A stretch of DNA of 25,220 nucleotides from a virus: IMG/VR virus record IMGVR_UViG_3300042312_000088, positions 1-25,220 of that record; one strand, written 5' to 3'. The notes beneath the pieces were generated by a model. That model had not been told where the DNA came from and made no database searches. It saw only the letters and a program-made list of their open reading frames with translations. This document shows positions 24,363 through 25,220 of the stretch, piece after piece (position 1 is the first letter of the stretch; every line of letters begins with the position of its first letter). A program made the translations under genes and the position numbers.

Positions 24363-24413
24363 CCATGGTGCTCAAGCCCGAATACGTGAGAGTCTAGGGT
24401 TTGGGCATCATGG
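24363..24413 (+). terminator. 17-bp stem-loop after the MoxR-like gene
   Basis: CCATGGTGCTCAAGCCC (24363-24379) pairs along its whole length, with three G-U pairs, with GGGTTTGGGCATCATGG (24397-24413), around a 17-nt loop. Only a weak CTTTCTCTT follows, so it is either an inefficient intrinsic terminator or a 3'-end stabilising/processing structure. It sits 13 nt after the stop and 8 nt before the next promoter's -35. Confidence 0.6.
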
Positions 24414-24421
24414 GCTTTCTC

Positions 24422-24450
24422 TTGACTTTGACTCTCACTTATCTTATAAT
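24422..24450 (+). promoter_or_regulatory. consensus sigma70-type promoter
   Basis: TTGACT (24422-24427), a 17-nt spacer and TATAAT (24445-24450). TTGACT is repeated directly at 24428-24433, but the first copy has the right spacing. The leader of about 20 nt carries GGAG before the ATG at 24480. Confidence 0.8.
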
Positions 24451-24479
24451 ATATACATATTGACTAACGGAGTTTATGT

Positions 24480-25220
24480 ATGAGTGACGTTATTCCCGGC
24501 ACTAAGGGTTCTAAGAAGTCTAAACGCAATAAGAAGTTTGACAATCTTATCGGCCCGACTGACCCGAAAATTGATGCTCAGGCGCGTGAGCGATTGGTGA
24601 CAGCACGTATTGGTCTACTGTTGCGTCATTCGTTTTTCGGTAATCTCGCTACTAGACTTCAACTAATTAATGCTGACGATTGGTGCGGTACTGCCGCGAC
24701 TGACGGCAAGAAATTTTATTACAATAGTAAATTCATCACTCTGCTCAAGCCTAAAGAAGTTGAATTCTTGGTTGCGCATGAGGTGCTTCACGTTGTGTAT
24801 GATCACATGGGTCGTCGCGGCGAACGTGACCCACAAATTTTCAATATCGCAAATGACTATGCGGTCAATGCTGACTTGAAACGTCACAAGGTCGGTCAGT
24901 TTATCACTAGTGTCCCTGCATTGTACGAACAAAAGTATGACGGCAAATCGTCAGAAGAAATCTATGATGACTTGATGCAGAATGTTCAAAAGATTGACAT
25001 GGACCAACTGATTCAACAGTTGCTCGACGAGCATATGGACGGTGATGGCGAGGGTGAAGGTGAGGGCGAGGGTGAAGGTGAGGGCGATAAGAAGGGAAAA
25101 GGTAAACGTCCCACTATGACTGCTGAAGAGCGCGAGGCTCTCAAGCAAGAAATCAAGCAGGCTGTAATCAATGCTGCTCAGAGTGCTGAAGCAGGTAGTC
25201 TGCCTGCAGGTGTTGAGCGT
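24480..25220 (+). CDS. HExxH metallopeptidase-like / VWA-type partner protein (3' end cut)
   Basis: The first 247 codons of a gene that continues beyond the window. After a basic, disordered start (KGSKKSKRNKK), the fold resembles the putative metallopeptidase family paired with MoxR ATPases (DUF2201-type). The zinc motif HEVLH (His100, Glu101, His104) lies within LVAHEVLHVVYDHMGRRG, followed by NIANDYAVNADL, a typical companion block. A very acidic Gly/Glu/Asp stretch follows at about residues 185-200, encoded by an 18-bp unit repeated twice. Many such proteins carry a C-terminal VWA-like domain, which would lie outside the window. GGAG (24469-24472) is 7 nt before the ATG. The context with a MoxR-like ATPase just upstream supports a two-protein chaperone or protease system. 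Confidence 0.75.
   Translation, partial: MSDVIPGTKGSKKSKRNKKFDNLIGPTDPKIDAQARERLVTARIGLLLRHSFFGNLATRLQLINADDWCGTAATDGKKFYYNSKFITLLKPKEVEFLVAHEVLHVVYDHMGRRGERDPQIFNIANDYAVNADLKRHKVGQFITSVPALYEQKYDGKSSEEIYDDLMQNVQKIDMDQLIQQLLDEHMDGDGEGEGEGEGEGEGDKKGKGKRPTMTAEEREALKQEIKQAVINAAQSAEAGSLPAGVER
25050..25085 (+). repeat. 18-bp direct repeat, two copies
   Basis: GAGGGTGAAGGTGAGGGC occurs twice back to back (25050-25067 and 25068-25085), encoding the acidic EGEGEG stretch. Exact identity suggests recent slippage, and copy number could vary. Confidence 0.8.

Noticed and set aside
1-25220. Insertion sequence, integrase or attachment site
   Set aside because: No transposase or recombinase frame, no terminal inverted repeats and no intact tRNA with a flanking duplication were seen.

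Overview
The window looks like part of a T4-like (myovirus-type) bacteriophage genome, most likely from an aquatic metagenome. The grounds are tightly packed genes with 1-4 nt overlaps, AT-rich sequence with a compositional change near 22.5 kb, T4-late-type TATAAATA promoter motifs, consensus sigma70-type promoters before a different gene set, and a gene mix I know from marine T4-like phages: B12-type radical SAM proteins, NodU-type carbamoyltransferase, SpeD, UDP-sugar dehydrogenase, a phage DNA methylase, an Asp/Asn-hydroxylase-like protein, a MoxR ATPase and a zinc-peptidase-like partner. No capsid, tail or replication gene lies in the window, so the phage call is an inference from context.

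Region 1 (1-15260, all + strand) is one long cassette: SGNH hydrolase, radical SAM, radical SAM, SGNH hydrolase, a 32-aa basic peptide, carbamoyltransferase, a 2061-aa protein with about 19 tandem FDFSW repeats, S-adenosylmethionine decarboxylase and a UDP-glucose-dehydrogenase-like enzyme. Together these look like a glycan or surface-polymer building and decorating system for the virion or the host surface (inference).

Region 2 (15261-17547) has a 177-bp convergent gap that opens with a perfect TATAAATA motif and holds an unassigned structured, partly tRNA-like RNA. It is followed on the minus strand by an internally duplicated glycosyltransferase-like protein. A 46-bp divergent gap carries a late-type promoter firing left and a perfect sigma70-type promoter firing right into a DNA methyltransferase.

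Region 3 (17548-22491) holds the methyltransferase, two small proteins, a circularly permuted two-piece tmRNA with tag ANDETFALAA and its own terminator, an Asp/Asn-hydroxylase-like protein, a nucleotidyltransferase/Cys-cluster/peptidoglycan-binding fusion, an APS-kinase-like/NMN-adenylyltransferase fusion and a small helical protein. Several genes here begin exactly 5 nt after a TAAATA box and have no ribosome-binding site, which suggests leaderless late mRNAs.

Region 4 (22492-25220) is a different regime: less AT-rich, each transcription unit headed by TTGAC(A/T)-N17-TAnnnT and good Shine-Dalgarno sequences. It encodes two small unknown proteins, the MoxR-like ATPase and the start of an HExxH protein cut by the window end.

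The most novel items are the phage-borne permuted tmRNA, the TAAATA-N5-ATG leaderless architecture, the structured RNA at 15269-15433 and the giant repeat protein.
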